From positions 414,250-478,249 of the forward strand of contig NZ_JACCEM010000004.1 in NCBI RefSeq assembly GCF_013416525.1: DNA of 64,000 nt. The letters are read 5' to 3'. Each line of letters opens with the position of its first letter. Positions within the stretch are counted from its first letter, which is position 1. Shown here piece after piece: positions 17,792 through 26,904 of this stretch. Position numbers and translations under genes: made by a program. The DNA is from Parapusillimonas granuli (lineage in GTDB: Bacteria; Pseudomonadota; Gammaproteobacteria; Burkholderiales; Burkholderiaceae_B). The notes beneath the pieces were generated by a model that saw only the letters and a list, made by a program, of their open reading frames with translations, did not search any database and was not told the DNA's origin.

Positions 17792-17860
17792 ATGCTGTAG
17801 TTTCCGCCTTGACTCAAGGCCACAGTATAGCCAGCGGCGGCCCATGGCCGCAGGGGGCCG

Positions 17861-19294
17861 TCAGGCGGTCGCCCCCGCCTTGCGCATGAAGGCCCATAGC
17901 GCCCGGTGCAGCGAGTACGCGACATTGAAGCGTATCCACCCCGTATCCGCCTGCCCGGGGTCGAAGTAGGATCCCGGCGCCAGCCATATCCCGTCTTTCA
18001 AGGCCAGTTCGGCCAGTTTTGCCGAGCCCTGCTCGCGCCACGGGCCGGCGGGCCGAGCCCACAGGAACAGGCCCGCCTGGGGCCTGCTGTACACCTCGAA
18101 ACCGTGCTCGTCCATCAGGGCGCCCAGTTCGTCGTGCGCCTCGCGCAGCCGTTCCTGCACGCGCCTCAGGTGAGCCTGGTGCCGGCCCTGCCTCAGCACT
18201 TCGTGGACGGTGCGCTCCATCATTTCCGGCGTCGTCAGGCCCAGCGTCATCTTGGTCTTGGCGAACTCCTTCAGCAGCTCGGCGTTGGCCACCACATAGC
18301 CCACCCGCATCGAGGGCATGATGCTCTTGGAGAAACCCGACACATACACGACCCGCGCCGTCCCGCCCATGGCGACCAGCATGGGGCCGATGCCCGGCAG
18401 CAGATCGCGCGACACGTCGTCCTCGATCACCGTGTAGCGGTATTGCTCCGCCAGCTGCAGGATGCGAAAGGCGTTGTTCATGCTCAGGCTCGTGCCGGTG
18501 GGATTCTGCAGCACGGTGTTGACGAACACCGCTTTCACCTGGTGCCTGGCGGCCAGTTCTTCGAGGGTGCGGGTGCACAGGCCGTCCTGGTTGCGCGGCA
18601 CGCTGAGCACCCGCAGGCCCGCCAGGCGCATGGTTTCCAGCAGGTTCGCATAGCCCGGAAACTCGGCGAGCACCACATCGCCCGGCCGGAACAGCGTGCG
18701 GATCACGATGTCCAGCCCCTGGGTGGCCCCCTGGGTCAGCAGCACCTGGTCGCTGGCCACCTGCAGGCCATTGTGTTCGAGCGCATGCCGGATATGCTCG
18801 CGCAAGGGAAAATAGCCATAAGGATGACCATAGCCGGCAAGCTGCTTGGGGGAAGTGCGCGACACCTGCCGCAGCGCCTGGGACAAGCCGGCCTCGTTCA
18901 GCCATTCTCCGGGCAGCCAGCCGCAGCCGGACTTGATGGGTATGGAGTGGTCAGCGAAGACGTCCGCCAGCAGCCAGGACGCCCCGATCTTGGGCGGCGC
19001 CCACGCCGACACGGGCGCGGGCGCGGCGCCCGCAGGCGCCCTGCGGGCCGCGGCCGCCACCCGGTAGCCGGAGCCCGGCCGCGCCACCAGCCAGTTTTGC
19101 GCAACCAGGCGGCTGTAGGCCGCCGACACCGTGAAGGTGCTCAGGCCATGCGCCTTGGCGAACTTGCGCACCGAGGGCATGGCCATGCCCGGCCTCAACA
19201 GTTGTTGCCGGATCGCGTTTTCCAGCGCCTCGACGACCTGCTCCACCAAGGAGGGCGCATGCTTGCGATCACGCACGGGCTCGAAAAACCGCAT
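17861..19294 (-). CDS. MocR-type GntR regulator with aminotransferase-like domain
   Basis: 477 residues: an N-terminal winged-helix GntR domain (LVEQVVEALENAIRQ to PGSGYRV, residues about 15-80) and a fold-type I aminotransferase-like domain containing the PLP-region sequence YVSGFSKSIMPSMRVGY with the expected Lys. MocR proteins sense amines or PLP adducts and activate a divergently encoded metabolic gene. Here the divergent neighbour is an omega-amino-acid aminotransferase, the likely target. The ATG at 19294 has GGGGAAGC just upstream; a TTG at 19330 would extend it by 12 residues. Confidence 0.9.
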   Translation of the reverse strand: MRFFEPVRDRKHAPSLVEQVVEALENAIRQQLLRPGMAMPSVRKFAKAHGLSTFTVSAAYSRLVAQNWLVARPGSGYRVAAAARRAPAGAAPAPVSAWAPPKIGASWLLADVFADHSIPIKSGCGWLPGEWLNEAGLSQALRQVSRTSPKQLAGYGHPYGYFPLREHIRHALEHNGLQVASDQVLLTQGATQGLDIVIRTLFRPGDVVLAEFPGYANLLETMRLAGLRVLSVPRNQDGLCTRTLEELAARHQVKAVFVNTVLQNPTGTSLSMNNAFRILQLAEQYRYTVIEDDVSRDLLPGIGPMLVAMGGTARVVYVSGFSKSIMPSMRVGYVVANAELLKEFAKTKMTLGLTTPEMMERTVHEVLRQGRHQAHLRRVQERLREAHDELGALMDEHGFEVYSRPQAGLFLWARPAGPWREQGSAKLAELALKDGIWLAPGSYFDPGQADTGWIRFNVAYSLHRALWAFMRKAGATA

Positions 19295-19333
19295 TGCTTC
19301 CCCAGAATCAGCACAGTTATCATCATTCAAACA

Positions 19334-19364
19334 ATACAGTCATATCGATTTTGGTCGACTGTAT
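19334..19364. promoter_or_regulatory. Inverted-repeat operator for the MocR regulator
   Basis: ATACAGTC (19334-19341) and GACTGTAT (19357-19364) are perfect inverted 8-mers separated by 15 bases in the divergent spacer between the mocR-like and aminotransferase genes, the arrangement expected for a dimeric regulator. TATATT at the right arm resembles a -10 element of the aminotransferase promoter. Confidence 0.6.
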
Positions 19365-19442
19365 ATTTATTTGCAAGTCGGGGCGAACGAGAATAGGCGG
19401 ACACCAAGCCTACCCCCTTCGTTTTCGCCTGTCGAGGTAACC

Positions 19443-20768
19443 ATGACCAGTAACGCGAATCTCCCGGATCTGTCGAATCTGTGGATGCCTTTCACCGCAA
19501 ACCGCCAGTTCAAAGAGCATCCACGCCTGCTGACCAAGGCCAAGGGCATGTACTACACGGCCGCCGACGGCCACCCGGTGCTCGACGGCACCGCGGGCCT
19601 CTGGTGCGTGAACGCGGGCCACGGCCGCCAGGAAATCATCGACGCCATCGCCCGGCAAACCGCCGAACTCGATTACGCGCCCAGCTTCCAGCTCGGCCAC
19701 ACCGACTCCTTCCGCGCCGCCTCGGCGGTCGCCCGCCTGATGCCGGAAGGCATGGACCGCATTTTCTTCACCAATTCGGGGTCCGAATCCGTCGATACGT
19801 CGCTGAAGATCGCCCTGGCCTACCACCGCGCGCGCGGCGAAGGCCAGCGCACCCGCCTGATCGGCCGCGAGCGCGGTTACCACGGCGTGGGGTTCGGCGG
19901 CATCTCCGTCGGCGGAATCTCGCCCAACCGCAAGACGTTCTCGGGCGCCCTGCTGCCCAATGTCGACCACCTGCCGCACACCCACGACCTGTCCAAGAAC
20001 AAGCATACGCGCGGGCAGCCGGCATGGGGCGAGCACTTCGCAGACCAGCTGGAAAGCATCATCGCCCTGCACGACGCCTCCACCATCGCCGCCGTCATCG
20101 TCGAGCCCCTGGCCGGCTCCACCGGCGTGCTGATCCCGCCCAAGGGCTATCTGGAAAAGCTGCGCGCCATCACCGAAAAGCACGGCATCCTGCTGATTTT
20201 CGACGAAGTCATCACGGGCTTCGGCCGCCTGGGCGCCAACACCGCCAGTGAATTCTTCGGCGTGAAGCCGGACCTGATCACCATGGCGAAGGGCATCAGC
20301 AACGCCGCCGTGCCCGCCGGCGCCGTCGCCGTCCGCCGCGAAATCCACGACACCATCGTGGGCGCCGCGGCCAGCGGCATCGAGTTCTTCCATGGCTATA
20401 CCTATTCGGCGCACCCGCTGGCCACGGCCGCCATCCTGGCCACGCTGGGCATCTACGAGAAAGACCAGTTGTTCAAGCGCGCCGCCGGCCTGTCGCAAAA
20501 GTTCGAAGACGCCGCCCACAATCTGGAAAACGCCCGCCACGTCATCGACGTCCGCAACCTGGGCCTGGTCGCCGGCATCGAGCTCCAGCCACGCGAAGGC
20601 GCGCCGGGCGCGCGCGCGGCCGAGGTCTTCGCGAAATGCTTCGACGCGGGCGTGATGGTGCGCTACACCGGCGACATCATCGCCGTCTCGCCGCCGCTCA
20701 TCATCGAAGAACAGCAGATCGCCGAGATCTTCGAAACGATAGACAAGGTATTGAAAACCGTGGCGTAA
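19443..20768 (+). CDS. Omega-amino acid (beta-alanine) : pyruvate aminotransferase
   Basis: 441-residue class III PLP aminotransferase. The start sequence LWMPFTANRQFK and motifs SGSESVDTSLKIA, GRERGYHGV, the PLP-contacting Asp254 in LLIFDEVITGFG and the Schiff-base Lys283 in TMAKGISNA match the Pseudomonas omega-APT family, which moves the amino group of beta-alanine or other omega-amines to pyruvate. GAGG lies six bases before the ATG. It is divergent from the MocR regulator and probably controlled through the inverted repeat between them. Exact amine substrate not determined. Confidence 0.9.
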   Translation: MTSNANLPDLSNLWMPFTANRQFKEHPRLLTKAKGMYYTAADGHPVLDGTAGLWCVNAGHGRQEIIDAIARQTAELDYAPSFQLGHTDSFRAASAVARLMPEGMDRIFFTNSGSESVDTSLKIALAYHRARGEGQRTRLIGRERGYHGVGFGGISVGGISPNRKTFSGALLPNVDHLPHTHDLSKNKHTRGQPAWGEHFADQLESIIALHDASTIAAVIVEPLAGSTGVLIPPKGYLEKLRAITEKHGILLIFDEVITGFGRLGANTASEFFGVKPDLITMAKGISNAAVPAGAVAVRREIHDTIVGAAASGIEFFHGYTYSAHPLATAAILATLGIYEKDQLFKRAAGLSQKFEDAAHNLENARHVIDVRNLGLVAGIELQPREGAPGARAAEVFAKCFDAGVMVRYTGDIIAVSPPLIIEEQQIAEIFETIDKVLKTVA

Positions 20769-20776
20769 AGGCGGCT

Positions 20777-20823
20777 TGCGGGGGCGCGTGTTCGGGCCAC
20801 TGGCCCGAGCGCCCGCCCCCGCA
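20777..20823. terminator. Bidirectional hairpin between convergent genes
   Basis: TGCGGGGGCG pairs with CGCCCCCGCA, enclosing a second hairpin CGGGCCA-C-TGGCCCG. It occupies the gap between the converging aminotransferase and gcvP genes and probably terminates both; no T-run is present. Confidence 0.55.
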
Positions 20824-20840
20824 CAGCCCGCCGGCCGGCA

Positions 20841-23738
20841 TCAAGCCACGCTTTCGCTCGCCGCCTCGCTTTCCGAATAATCCCCAACCGGCGGGCAAGA
20901 GCACATCAGGTTCCTGTCCCCGTAGGCATTGTCCACCCGGGCAACCGGCGGCCAATACTTGTTGTCGCGCAAGCCCGCCACGGGATAAGCCGCCGCCTCG
21001 CGCGTGTAGTCGTGATGCCATTGGCTCACCAACAGCATCTGCGCCGTGTGCGGAGCGTTCTTCAGCACATTGTCTTCCGCGTCCTTCTCGCCGCGCTCCA
21101 CCTGCGCGATTTCCTCGCGGATGGCGATCATCGCATCGATGAAGCGGTCCAGCTCGGCCAGGCCTTCGGATTCCGTCGGCTCCACCATCAGCGTGCCCGC
21201 CACCGGAAAGCTCATGGTGGGCGCGTGGAAGCCATAGTCCATCAGCCGCTTGGCGATGTCCTCCGCCGTGATGCCGCAAGCGTCCTTGATGGGGCGCACG
21301 TCCAGGATGCACTCGTGCGCCACGCGCCCGTTCGGGCCCGCGTACAGAATGGGATAGTGGTCCCGCAGGCGGGCGGCGACGTAGTTGGCATTGAGTATGG
21401 CCGTTTCCGTCGCGGCCAGCAGGCCTTCCGCGCCCATCAGCGTGATGTACATGTAGGAAATCGGCAGCACGCTGGCCGAACCGTAGGGCGCGGCCGACAC
21501 GGGGCCCACTTGCGCTCCCGGCGGCAGCTGGCCGGACTCGTCCAGCACGGCGGGCAGGTAGGGCGCCAGATGGGCGCGCACGGCAACCGGGCCGACGCCC
21601 GGGCCGCCGCCGCCATGCGGAATGCAGAAAGTCTTGTGCAGGTTCAGGTGCGAGACGTCCGAACCGAACTTGCCGGGCTGGGCCAGCCCGACCATCGCGT
21701 TCATGTTGGCGCCGTCCAGGTAGACCTGGCCGCCCGCATCATGGACGAGGGCGCAGATTTCCGTCACGGCCGTCTCGAAGACGCCGTGCGTGGAAGGATA
21801 GGTGATCATCAAGGCCGCCAGGCGGTCGCCGACCTTGGCGATCTTGGCCTTCAGGTCCTCGACGTCGACGTTGCCGTCATCGTCGGAAGCCACGACGACG
21901 ACCTCCATGCCCGCCAGCTGCGCCGACGCGGGATTGGTGCCGTGCGCGGACGCGGGAATCAGGCAGACGTCGCGCTGGTGCTGGCCGTTGGCGCGGTGAT
22001 AGCCGCGTATGGCCAGCAGGCCGGCGTATTCGCCCTGCGCGCCCGAATTGGGCTGCAGGCTGATGGAATCGTAGCCGGTGATTTCGCACAGGGCGGCGGA
22101 CAGGCGGTCGATCAGTTCTTTGTAGCCCCGGGCCTGCTCGGCCGGCGCGTAGGGATGCATGTTGCCGAATTCCGGCCAGGTGATGGGGATCATTTCGGCC
22201 GTGGCGTTCAGCTTCATGGTGCAGGAGCCCAGCGGAATCATCGTGCGGTCCAGCGCCAGGTCCTTGTCGGCCAGGCTGCGCAGATAGCGCAGCATGTCGG
22301 TTTCCGAACGGATGCGCGAGAAGATCGGATGCGAAAGTATGGGCGACTGGCGCAGCAGGCCCGCGGGAATGCCGTGCGCCGCCGGCAGGCTGCGACCGGC
22401 GGGCGGGTTCCAGCTGCCGCCCACGCCGGCGGCGAACACGCCCAGCAGGGCGTCCAGGTCGGCGACCGTAACGGTTTCGTCCAGCGAGACCGCAAGCCGG
22501 GTGTCGCCGACCACGCGCAGGTTGATGCACGCCGCCCTGGCCGCCTTGACGATGGCCGCGGTATGCGCGCCGGTGTCCAGCAGCAGGGTGTCGAAGAAAT
22601 GTTCGTTGACGGCGGCGACGCCCATGCCCGCCAGCGCGTCGCGCAGATAGGCGGTCAGGTAGGCGACGCGTTCGGCGATGCGCTTGATGCCCGCGGGGCC
22701 GTGCCAGACGGCATACATGCCGGCCATCACGGCCAGCAGGACCTGGGCCGTGCAGATGTTGGACGTGGCCTTTTCGCGGCGGATGTGCTGTTCGCGGGTT
22801 TGCAGCGCCAGGCGCAGCGCGGGCGCGCCCTGGCTGTCTTTGGAGACGCCCACCAGGCGGCCGGGCATGTTGCGCTTGAAGGCGTCCTTGCAGGCCATGA
22901 AGCCGGCGTGCGGCCCGCCGTAGCCGAGCGGCACGCCGAAGCGCTGCGCCGAACCGACGGCGATGTCGGCGCCCCATTCCCCAGGCGGCGCCAGCAGCGC
23001 CAAGGCAAGGAGGTCGGTGGCCACCGCCACGACGGCGCCCTGGCCGTGCGCGGCCTGCGCCAGCGCGCGGTAGTCGGCCACGCCGCCCAGGCTGTGCGGA
23101 TACTGCAGCAGCACGCCGAAGCACTCGGGCAGGCCTTGCGCTTCGTCGCCCACCACGACGTCGATGTCCAGCCCGCCGGCGCGCGTCCGGATGACTTCCA
23201 GGGTCTGGGGATGGCAATGCCGGGATACGAAAAACACCTTGCTCTTGGAACGCGAACCGCGCCGCGCCAAGGTCATGGCTTCGGCCGCGGCCGTGCCCTC
23301 GTCCAGCAAAGACGCGTTGGCGATGTCCAGCCCGGTCAGGTCGGCGACCATGGTCTGGTAATTCAGCAAGGCCTCCAGCCGGCCCTGGGAGATCTCGGGC
23401 TGGTAAGGCGTGTACGCCGTGTACCAGGCGGGGTTTTCCAGGATGTTGCGCAGGACGACGTTGGGCACGTGCGTGCCGTAGTAGCCCTGGCCGATATAGT
23501 TGCGGAACATCTGGTTGCGCCCCGCGATTTCCTTGAGCTCGGCCAGCGCGTCGGCCTCGCCGCGCGCGGCCGGCAGATTCAGCGCGCCCCGTTTCAGGAT
23601 GCTGGCCGGCACGACTTCGGAAATCAGGGAATGGAGATCGGGCGCGCCGATGGCCTCCAGCATTTTCGCCTGATCGGCCGGGGATGGGCCCAGATGCCTG
23701 GGGATGAAATCGGAATGGGGATCAAGTTCACGCAACAT
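20841..23738 (-). CDS. gcvP: Glycine dehydrogenase (decarboxylating), P-protein
   Basis: 965-residue PLP enzyme that decarboxylates glycine and loads the aminomethyl group on GcvH. Both halves of the fused bacterial P-protein are present: the N-terminal region [16 protein letters not shown] and the C-terminal PLP site [17 protein letters not shown], whose Lys forms the Schiff base. A glycine-rich segment and the end [14 protein letters not shown] are also typical. The ATG at 23738 is preferred over a TTG five codons upstream. Last gene of gcvT-gcvH-gcvP, 42 bases after gcvH; likely controlled by the glycine riboswitch. Confidence 0.97.
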   Translation of the reverse strand: MLRELDPHSDFIPRHLGPSPADQAKMLEAIGAPDLHSLISEVVPASILKRGALNLPAARGEADALAELKEIAGRNQMFRNYIGQGYYGTHVPNVVLRNILENPAWYTAYTPYQPEISQGRLEALLNYQTMVADLTGLDIANASLLDEGTAAAEAMTLARRGSRSKSKVFFVSRHCHPQTLEVIRTRAGGLDIDVVVGDEAQGLPECFGVLLQYPHSLGGVADYRALAQAAHGQGAVVAVATDLLALALLAPPGEWGADIAVGSAQRFGVPLGYGGPHAGFMACKDAFKRNMPGRLVGVSKDSQGAPALRLALQTREQHIRREKATSNICTAQVLLAVMAGMYAVWHGPAGIKRIAERVAYLTAYLRDALAGMGVAAVNEHFFDTLLLDTGAHTAAIVKAARAACINLRVVGDTRLAVSLDETVTVADLDALLGVFAAGVGGSWNPPAGRSLPAAHGIPAGLLRQSPILSHPIFSRIRSETDMLRYLRSLADKDLALDRTMIPLGSCTMKLNATAEMIPITWPEFGNMHPYAPAEQARGYKELIDRLSAALCEITGYDSISLQPNSGAQGEYAGLLAIRGYHRANGQHQRDVCLIPASAHGTNPASAQLAGMEVVVVASDDDGNVDVEDLKAKIAKVGDRLAALMITYPSTHGVFETAVTEICALVHDAGGQVYLDGANMNAMVGLAQPGKFGSDVSHLNLHKTFCIPHGGGGPGVGPVAVRAHLAPYLPAVLDESGQLPPGAQVGPVSAAPYGSASVLPISYMYITLMGAEGLLAATETAILNANYVAARLRDHYPILYAGPNGRVAHECILDVRPIKDACGITAEDIAKRLMDYGFHAPTMSFPVAGTLMVEPTESEGLAELDRFIDAMIAIREEIAQVERGEKDAEDNVLKNAPHTAQMLLVSQWHHDYTREAAAYPVAGLRDNKYWPPVARVDNAYGDRNLMCSCPPVGDYSESEAASESVA

Positions 23739-23780
23739 AGTCGACCTAAGCAAAAACGGGTTCGCGGCGGATAAACGGCA

Positions 23781-24158
23781 TCAGTCGTTGGAAAGCGCCT
23801 GGTAGCCGGCGGCATCGAGCAGGCCTTCGATATCGGCCATGTTCTCGGGCTTGAGCTTGTAGATCCAGGTATCGAAGGCGGCTTCGTTGATGAGGTTGGG
23901 CTGGTCGTTCAGCGCCTCGTTGAACTCCACGACTTCGCCGTTCACCGGTGCGTAGATGTCGGACGCGGCCTTGACCGATTCCACGACGCCGGCGGTTTCG
24001 CCGGCCGAGAGATGCGCGCCCGTGTGGACGTCGCCGACGAACACCAGGTCGCCCAGCTGGTCTTGCGCGGCGTCGGTGATGCCCACGAGCAGCAGCTCGC
24101 CTTCGGGCTTGACCCATTCGTGGGAGGAAGTGTATTTGCGATCGGTGGGAAGAGACAT
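23781..24158 (-). CDS. gcvH: Glycine cleavage system H protein
   Basis: 125-residue lipoyl carrier. The lipoylated lysine is Lys63 in VVESVKAASDIYAP; the flanking SSHEWVKPEG and GDLVFV segments are standard. It shuttles the aminomethyl group between P, T and L proteins. It sits between gcvT and gcvP on one transcript. The L protein gene is not in the window. Confidence 0.97.
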   Translation of the reverse strand: MSLPTDRKYTSSHEWVKPEGELLLVGITDAAQDQLGDLVFVGDVHTGAHLSAGETAGVVESVKAASDIYAPVNGEVVEFNEALNDQPNLINEAAFDTWIYKLKPENMADIEGLLDAAGYQALSND

Positions 24159-24201
24159 GTTTTACCCCGCTGGTATTGGATGTGCGTGTTTAGGATTTGA
24201 A

Positions 24202-25296
24202 TCAGGCAATCACTTTGCCGTTGCGTACGAAAGGCATTTTTACCACTTCGGCGGGCAGCCATTTGCCCCGGATCTCGACCTGGACGGCGTCGCCGGGCTG
24301 GACGCCCGCCGGAACCCGCGCCATGCCTATGGAAACGCCCATGGTCGGCGACATGGAACCGCTGGTGAGCTCGCCGTCTCCCTTGTCGCTGCGCACCTTC
24401 ATGTGGCTGCGCATGACGCCGCGCTCCAGCAGCTTCAGGCCGACCAGGCAGCGGTCGACCTTGGCGGCCTCGAGCGCGTCGCGCCCGATGAAAGCGCGGT
24501 TCGGATCCTTGAAAGAGACCGTCCAGGCAAGGCCCGAGACCAGCGGATCGACCTGTTCGTCCATTTCCTGGCCATACAGATTCATGCCGGCTTCCAGACG
24601 CAAGGTGTCGCGCGCGCCCAGGCCGCAGGGGCGGACGCCCAGCGCGGCGAGGTCGCGCCAAAGGGCCTCGACCTGGCCGGCGGGCAGCACGATCTCGAAT
24701 CCGTCTTCGCCGGTGTAGCCGGTGCGGGCCACCAGCGCGCCGTCCGGCATCGCCGCGCCGGTGAAGGGCTGGAGTCCGGCCGTGGCGGCCTTCCAGGCGG
24801 GACGCGCGGCCCATACGCGTTCACGCGCATTCGGGCCTTGAACCGCCAGCATGGCGAGGTCGCGGCGCGGCAGCACCTGCGCGTCGAAGCCGCCCGACTG
24901 GGCCACGCCCTGCATCCAGGCCACGTCCTTGTCGGCCGTGCCGGCATTGACCACCACGCGCCAGTCGTCCGGGCCGAAGAAATAGACGATCAGGTCGTCG
25001 ATGACGCCGCCCTCCGGGTTCAGCATGCAGGAATACAGCGCCTTGCCCGGCACCGTGAGCTTGGCGACATCGTTCGCGAGCAGGCGCTGCAGATAAGCCT
25101 TGGCCCCCGCGCCCTTGACGTCGACGTTGAGCATGTGGGATACGTCGAACATGCCGGCATCCCGGCGCACGGCGTGGTGTTCCTCGAGCTGTGACCCATA
25201 GGCCACGGGCATGTCCCAGCCGCCGAAATCGACCATTTTGGCGCCGGCTTCGAGGTGGACTGCGTGCAGGGGGGTTTGCTTAAGGGTGGAAGACAT
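24202..25296 (-). CDS. gcvT: Glycine cleavage system aminomethyltransferase, T-protein
   Basis: 364-residue tetrahydrofolate-dependent aminomethyltransferase releasing ammonia and methylene-tetrahydrofolate. Typical segments are [39 protein letters not shown] and the C-terminal substrate site [14 protein letters not shown]. The ATG at 25296 is preceded by GGAG; an upstream extension to 25350 enters the leader. First gene of the operon, 55 bases after the tandem glycine riboswitch. Confidence 0.97.
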   Translation of the reverse strand: MSSTLKQTPLHAVHLEAGAKMVDFGGWDMPVAYGSQLEEHHAVRRDAGMFDVSHMLNVDVKGAGAKAYLQRLLANDVAKLTVPGKALYSCMLNPEGGVIDDLIVYFFGPDDWRVVVNAGTADKDVAWMQGVAQSGGFDAQVLPRRDLAMLAVQGPNARERVWAARPAWKAATAGLQPFTGAAMPDGALVARTGYTGEDGFEIVLPAGQVEALWRDLAALGVRPCGLGARDTLRLEAGMNLYGQEMDEQVDPLVSGLAWTVSFKDPNRAFIGRDALEAAKVDRCLVGLKLLERGVMRSHMKVRSDKGDGELTSGSMSPTMGVSIGMARVPAGVQPGDAVQVEIRGKWLPAEVVKMPFVRNGKVIA

Positions 25297-25351
25297 GGAG
25301 GCTCCGGGTGACGGGAAAACGACGTAAGCCAACAACACGCTGGCCGGCATC

Positions 25352-25563
25352 GCCCTTCTGTCCTTTTGCCTGAGAGTTGCCCCCTGATCACGGGGTGTTC
25401 ACCTTCGGCGCCCGGGCCGGGCTGGTAAGCGGTGGCCTGAGTCTCTCCAGAATGCTGCCATGCCTGGCCTGGGGCCGGGGCAATACACGAGCGGTACGGG
25501 GTGCCTGAGCGATTCTGGGCGAATTGCGCCTTCGGCGGCCGGGAAAGGCGCTCTCCCGCTCCA
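25352..25563 (-). promoter_or_regulatory. Tandem glycine riboswitch upstream of gcvT
   Basis: The gcvT leader holds two glycine aptamers in series. The first runs from GGAGCGGGAGAGCGCC through GCCGAAGGCGCAA and CTCAGGCACC; the second from TCTGGAGAGACTCAGG through GCCGAAGGTG and CAACTCTCAGGCAAAAGGA. The repeated GGAGAG, GCCGAAGG and CTCAGGCA boxes are the hallmarks of the class. In bacteria it usually turns gcv genes on when glycine is abundant. Confidence 0.92.
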
Positions 25564-25583
25564 TGTAACAACAGCAGCCCGTA

Positions 25584-25611
25584 AGAATAACTCGAAAGCG
25601 GCTGAATTCAA
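25584..25611 (-). promoter_or_regulatory. Likely gcvTHP promoter
   Basis: On the minus strand TTGAAT (25606-25611), a 16-base spacer and TATTCT (25584-25589) place transcription start near 25577, just before the riboswitch. Confidence 0.45.
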
Positions 25612-25652
25612 AGCGATTTCTTCCGGCGGCGGCCCCGGGGCCGGGCCGCCCA

Positions 25653-26891
25653 TCATACCTCTAGCGCCCGCCCGCAAGCCACGCCCGAGGCCCAGGCCCA
25701 CTGGAAGTTGTAGCCCCCCAGCCAGCCGGTGACGTCGACCGCTTCGCCGATGAAGTACAGGCCCGGCACGGCGCGCGCCTCCATGGTTTTCTGATTCAGG
25801 CCGCGCGTGTCCACCCCGCCGCGCATGACCTCGGCCTTTTTGTAGCCGGCCGTGCCGCTGGGCACGAGCGCCCAGTCGTGGATGCGCGAGGCCAGACGGC
25901 GCAGCGTCTTGTCCGGCACGTCGGCCAGGCGGCGCGCAGCCAGGTCGGGCGCCTCCGGGTCCAGCGTGGCGAGCAGCTGCTCCGCCAGCCGCTTGGGCCA
26001 CAGCCCGGCCAGCGCCGTGCCCAGCTGCTGCCGGCTGCCCGGCTTGGCGTCCAGCAGGCCGCGCTCCAGGTCGCGCCCGTGGGCCAGATCGATGTGTATG
26101 GCCTCACCGGGATTCCAGTAGCTGGAAATCTGCAGGATCGCCGGACCCGACAGGCCCCGATGGGTGAACAGCAAGTCCTCGATGAACACGGCGGGAGCCG
26201 GGCCGCGCCGCTTGCCGGGCGCCGCCTTGCCGCCTTCGCTTGCGCAGCGCACCGAGACTTCCAGCGCCACGCCGCTCAGCTCGGCGAACGGCGCCCAGGA
26301 CGCCGGATCGAAAGTCAGGGGAACCAGCGCGGGGCGAGGCTCCACCACTTTCAAGCCGAACCGGCGCGCAACGCCCAGCGCGAAATCCGTCGCCCCCAGT
26401 TGCGGGATCGCCATCCCGCCCGTGGCCAGGACCAGCCGCCGCGCCGCGATGGGGCCCTGGTCGGTGGCCAGGCGAAACCCGTCCGCATCGCGCATGACCT
26501 CGCGCACAGCGCAAGGCATGCGCCAGGATACCTGGCCGGCATCGCATTCGCGCCGCAGCATGTCGATGATGGCTTCGCTGGACTCATCGCAGAACAGCTG
26601 GCCGCGATGCTTCTCGTGCCAGGCGATGCCGTGCCTGCGCACCAGGTCCAGGAAGTCGCGCGGCGTGTAGGCCGACAATGCCGAGCGGCAGAAGTCGGGA
26701 TTCTGGGAAATGAAGTTGGCGGGCGTGGCGCCGATATTGGTGAAATTGCAGCGCCCGCCGCCCGAGATCCGTATCTTTTCGGCCAGCCGGCGCGCATGGT
26801 CGACCAGCACCACGCGCAGGCCGCGCTGGCCCGCGACGGCGGCCGCCATCATGCCGGCCGCTCCCGCGCCGATCACGGCGACGTCGAACAT
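25653..26891 (-). CDS. HI0933/YhiN-family flavoprotein (NAD(P)/FAD oxidoreductase)
   Basis: 412-residue flavoprotein. The N-terminal dinucleotide motif is VIGAGAAGMMAA, followed by the family-specific ISGGGRCNFTN; the C-terminal FAD contact is GLYFIGEAVDVTGWLGGYN. The physiological reaction of this widespread family is not established. The ATG at 26891 starts the Rossmann strand directly; the upstream extension is unconserved. It follows the decarboxylase gene after 13 bases and its 3' end is close to the gcv promoter. Confidence 0.9.
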   Translation of the reverse strand: MFDVAVIGAGAAGMMAAAVAGQRGLRVVLVDHARRLAEKIRISGGGRCNFTNIGATPANFISQNPDFCRSALSAYTPRDFLDLVRRHGIAWHEKHRGQLFCDESSEAIIDMLRRECDAGQVSWRMPCAVREVMRDADGFRLATDQGPIAARRLVLATGGMAIPQLGATDFALGVARRFGLKVVEPRPALVPLTFDPASWAPFAELSGVALEVSVRCASEGGKAAPGKRRGPAPAVFIEDLLFTHRGLSGPAILQISSYWNPGEAIHIDLAHGRDLERGLLDAKPGSRQQLGTALAGLWPKRLAEQLLATLDPEAPDLAARRLADVPDKTLRRLASRIHDWALVPSGTAGYKKAEVMRGGVDTRGLNQKTMEARAVPGLYFIGEAVDVTGWLGGYNFQWAWASGVACGRALEV

Positions 26892-26904
26892 CGCGCCGGC
26901 CGCC

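Noticed and set aside
17861..19294. Interpreting the MocR-type gene as a true aminotransferase
   Set aside because: The N-terminal winged-helix domain and divergent partner argue for regulation; nothing shows retained catalysis.
25653..25700. GC-rich palindrome at the end of the flavoprotein gene as a terminator
   Set aside because: No T-run and it overlaps a general GC-rich stretch; not distinguishable from composition.
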